Assembly: GCA_965228785.1 (NCBI GenBank)
Contig: CBDDIF010000001.1
Coordinates: 2,542,001-2,606,000, forward strand
DNA from: Hoeflea_A sp965228785
GTDB lineage: Bacteria; Pseudomonadota; Alphaproteobacteria; Rhizobiales; Rhizobiaceae
Direction: 5' to 3'
DNA: 64,000 bases
Part shown: positions 63,710-64,000 of the stretch, one piece after another
How the letters are laid out: each line of letters begins with the position of its first letter
Position numbering within the stretch: the stretch's first letter is position 1
Notes under the pieces: model-generated
The model's database searches: none
Told to the model about the DNA's origin: nothing
Seen by the model: the letters and a program-made list of their open reading frames with translations, nothing else
Position numbers and translations under genes: made by a program

Positions 63710-64000
63710 ATGGATCAGGATACGGTTTACGACCTCTTCGTTATTGGCGGAGGGATCAATGGCTGCGGTGTCGCGCGCGATGCCGTAGGACGTGGATTTT
63801 CGGTTTTTTTGGCTGAAATGGATGATCTGGCGAGCGGCACGTCGTCCAGCTCGACCAAATTGATCCACGGCGGTCTCCGCTATCTGGAACATTATGAATT
63901 CCGACTCGTGCGCGAAGCGCTGATGGAACGTGAGGTCCTTTGGAAAAATGCGCCGCACATCATCTGGCCGATGCGGTTCGTACTGCCACACCATAAGGGC
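63710..64000 (+). CDS. glpD: Aerobic glycerol-3-phosphate dehydrogenase, 5' part only
   Basis: The first 97 codons of an FAD enzyme that oxidises sn-glycerol-3-phosphate to dihydroxyacetone phosphate and passes electrons to quinone. Translation from the ATG at 63710 gives the dinucleotide site YDLFVIGGGINGCGVARDAV, then LASGTSSSSTKLIHGGLRYL, which is diagnostic for GlpD. GAGG lies five bases upstream of the start. The gene runs off the end of the window with no stop codon. Confidence 0.95.
   Translation, partial: MDQDTVYDLFVIGGGINGCGVARDAVGRGFSVFLAEMDDLASGTSSSSTKLIHGGLRYLEHYEFRLVREALMEREVLWKNAPHIIWPMRFVLPHHKG

Noticed and set aside
63603..63788. Short plus-strand ORF and a 114-codon minus-strand ORF (63650..63994) at the window end
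   Set aside because: Both overlap the clear N-terminus of glpD in other frames.

Overview
The window looks like chromosomal DNA of an alphaproteobacterium, probably of the order Hyphomicrobiales (Rhizobiales). The grounds are the carA / yqeY / dnaG / rpoD neighbourhood, an RpoD whose N-terminus begins in the style of rhizobial sigma-70 (MATKVKENEE), fused TAXI-type TRAP permeases, GcvA-type LysR regulators and a moderately GC-rich, tightly packed gene layout. The exact genus cannot be read from the sequence. No rRNA, CRISPR array, transposase or phage gene was seen. One tRNA gene is present.

Layout. 1-9561 is housekeeping: a zinc metallopeptidase cut by the window edge, carA, a YqeY protein, a LuxR-type regulator without a synthase, dnaG, rpoD, a YjbQ protein and a glutathione transferase. 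9600-19756 is a catabolic island with two formylglycine-type sulfatases, a MarR regulator with a triple 16-bp-spaced operator candidate, a TAXI-TRAP importer, an amidohydrolase and an acetyltransferase. 19891-26553 holds a small secreted glycine-rich protein, a SIMPL protein and a divergent stress-type module equivalent to Escherichia coli yjfIJKLMC, with a potassium channel added. 26682-33040 is a mixed stretch: tRNA(CAT), a truncated glycosyltransferase-like ORF, an exported flavodoxin, a YugP peptidase, an ATPase-less ABC membrane protein, a GT90 glycosyltransferase, an MFS transporter and an M15 lipoprotein.

33278-46961 is the most unusual region. It is a translationally coupled set of a LysM/FecR/Ig-like protein (807 aa), a 951-aa protein with seven PKD repeats and a 2110-aa protein with twenty PKD repeats. 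A membrane-bound HAMP-linked class III nucleotide cyclase follows, separated from them by a 269-bp palindromic element. All products are predicted to be exported or to have a periplasmic sensor, so the set may link a surface or periplasmic PKD scaffold to cyclic-nucleotide signalling. A metallophosphoesterase of the Icc/CpdA type lies about 600 bp beyond the cyclase.

48984-56817 carries acid-sugar or hydroxy-acid catabolism genes (a beta-hydroxyacid dehydrogenase, two enolase-superfamily enzymes and a GMC oxidoreductase), a divergent LysR gene and a DmdC-like acyl-CoA dehydrogenase. 56855-62124 is an exopolysaccharide module of a priming sugar transferase, a GT4 enzyme, ManC and a WbpM/CapD-type dehydratase. 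The window closes with a YeeE/YedE transporter and the 5' part of glpD. Short palindromic repeats sit just downstream of stop codons at three places (3838, 22224-22390 and 44906).
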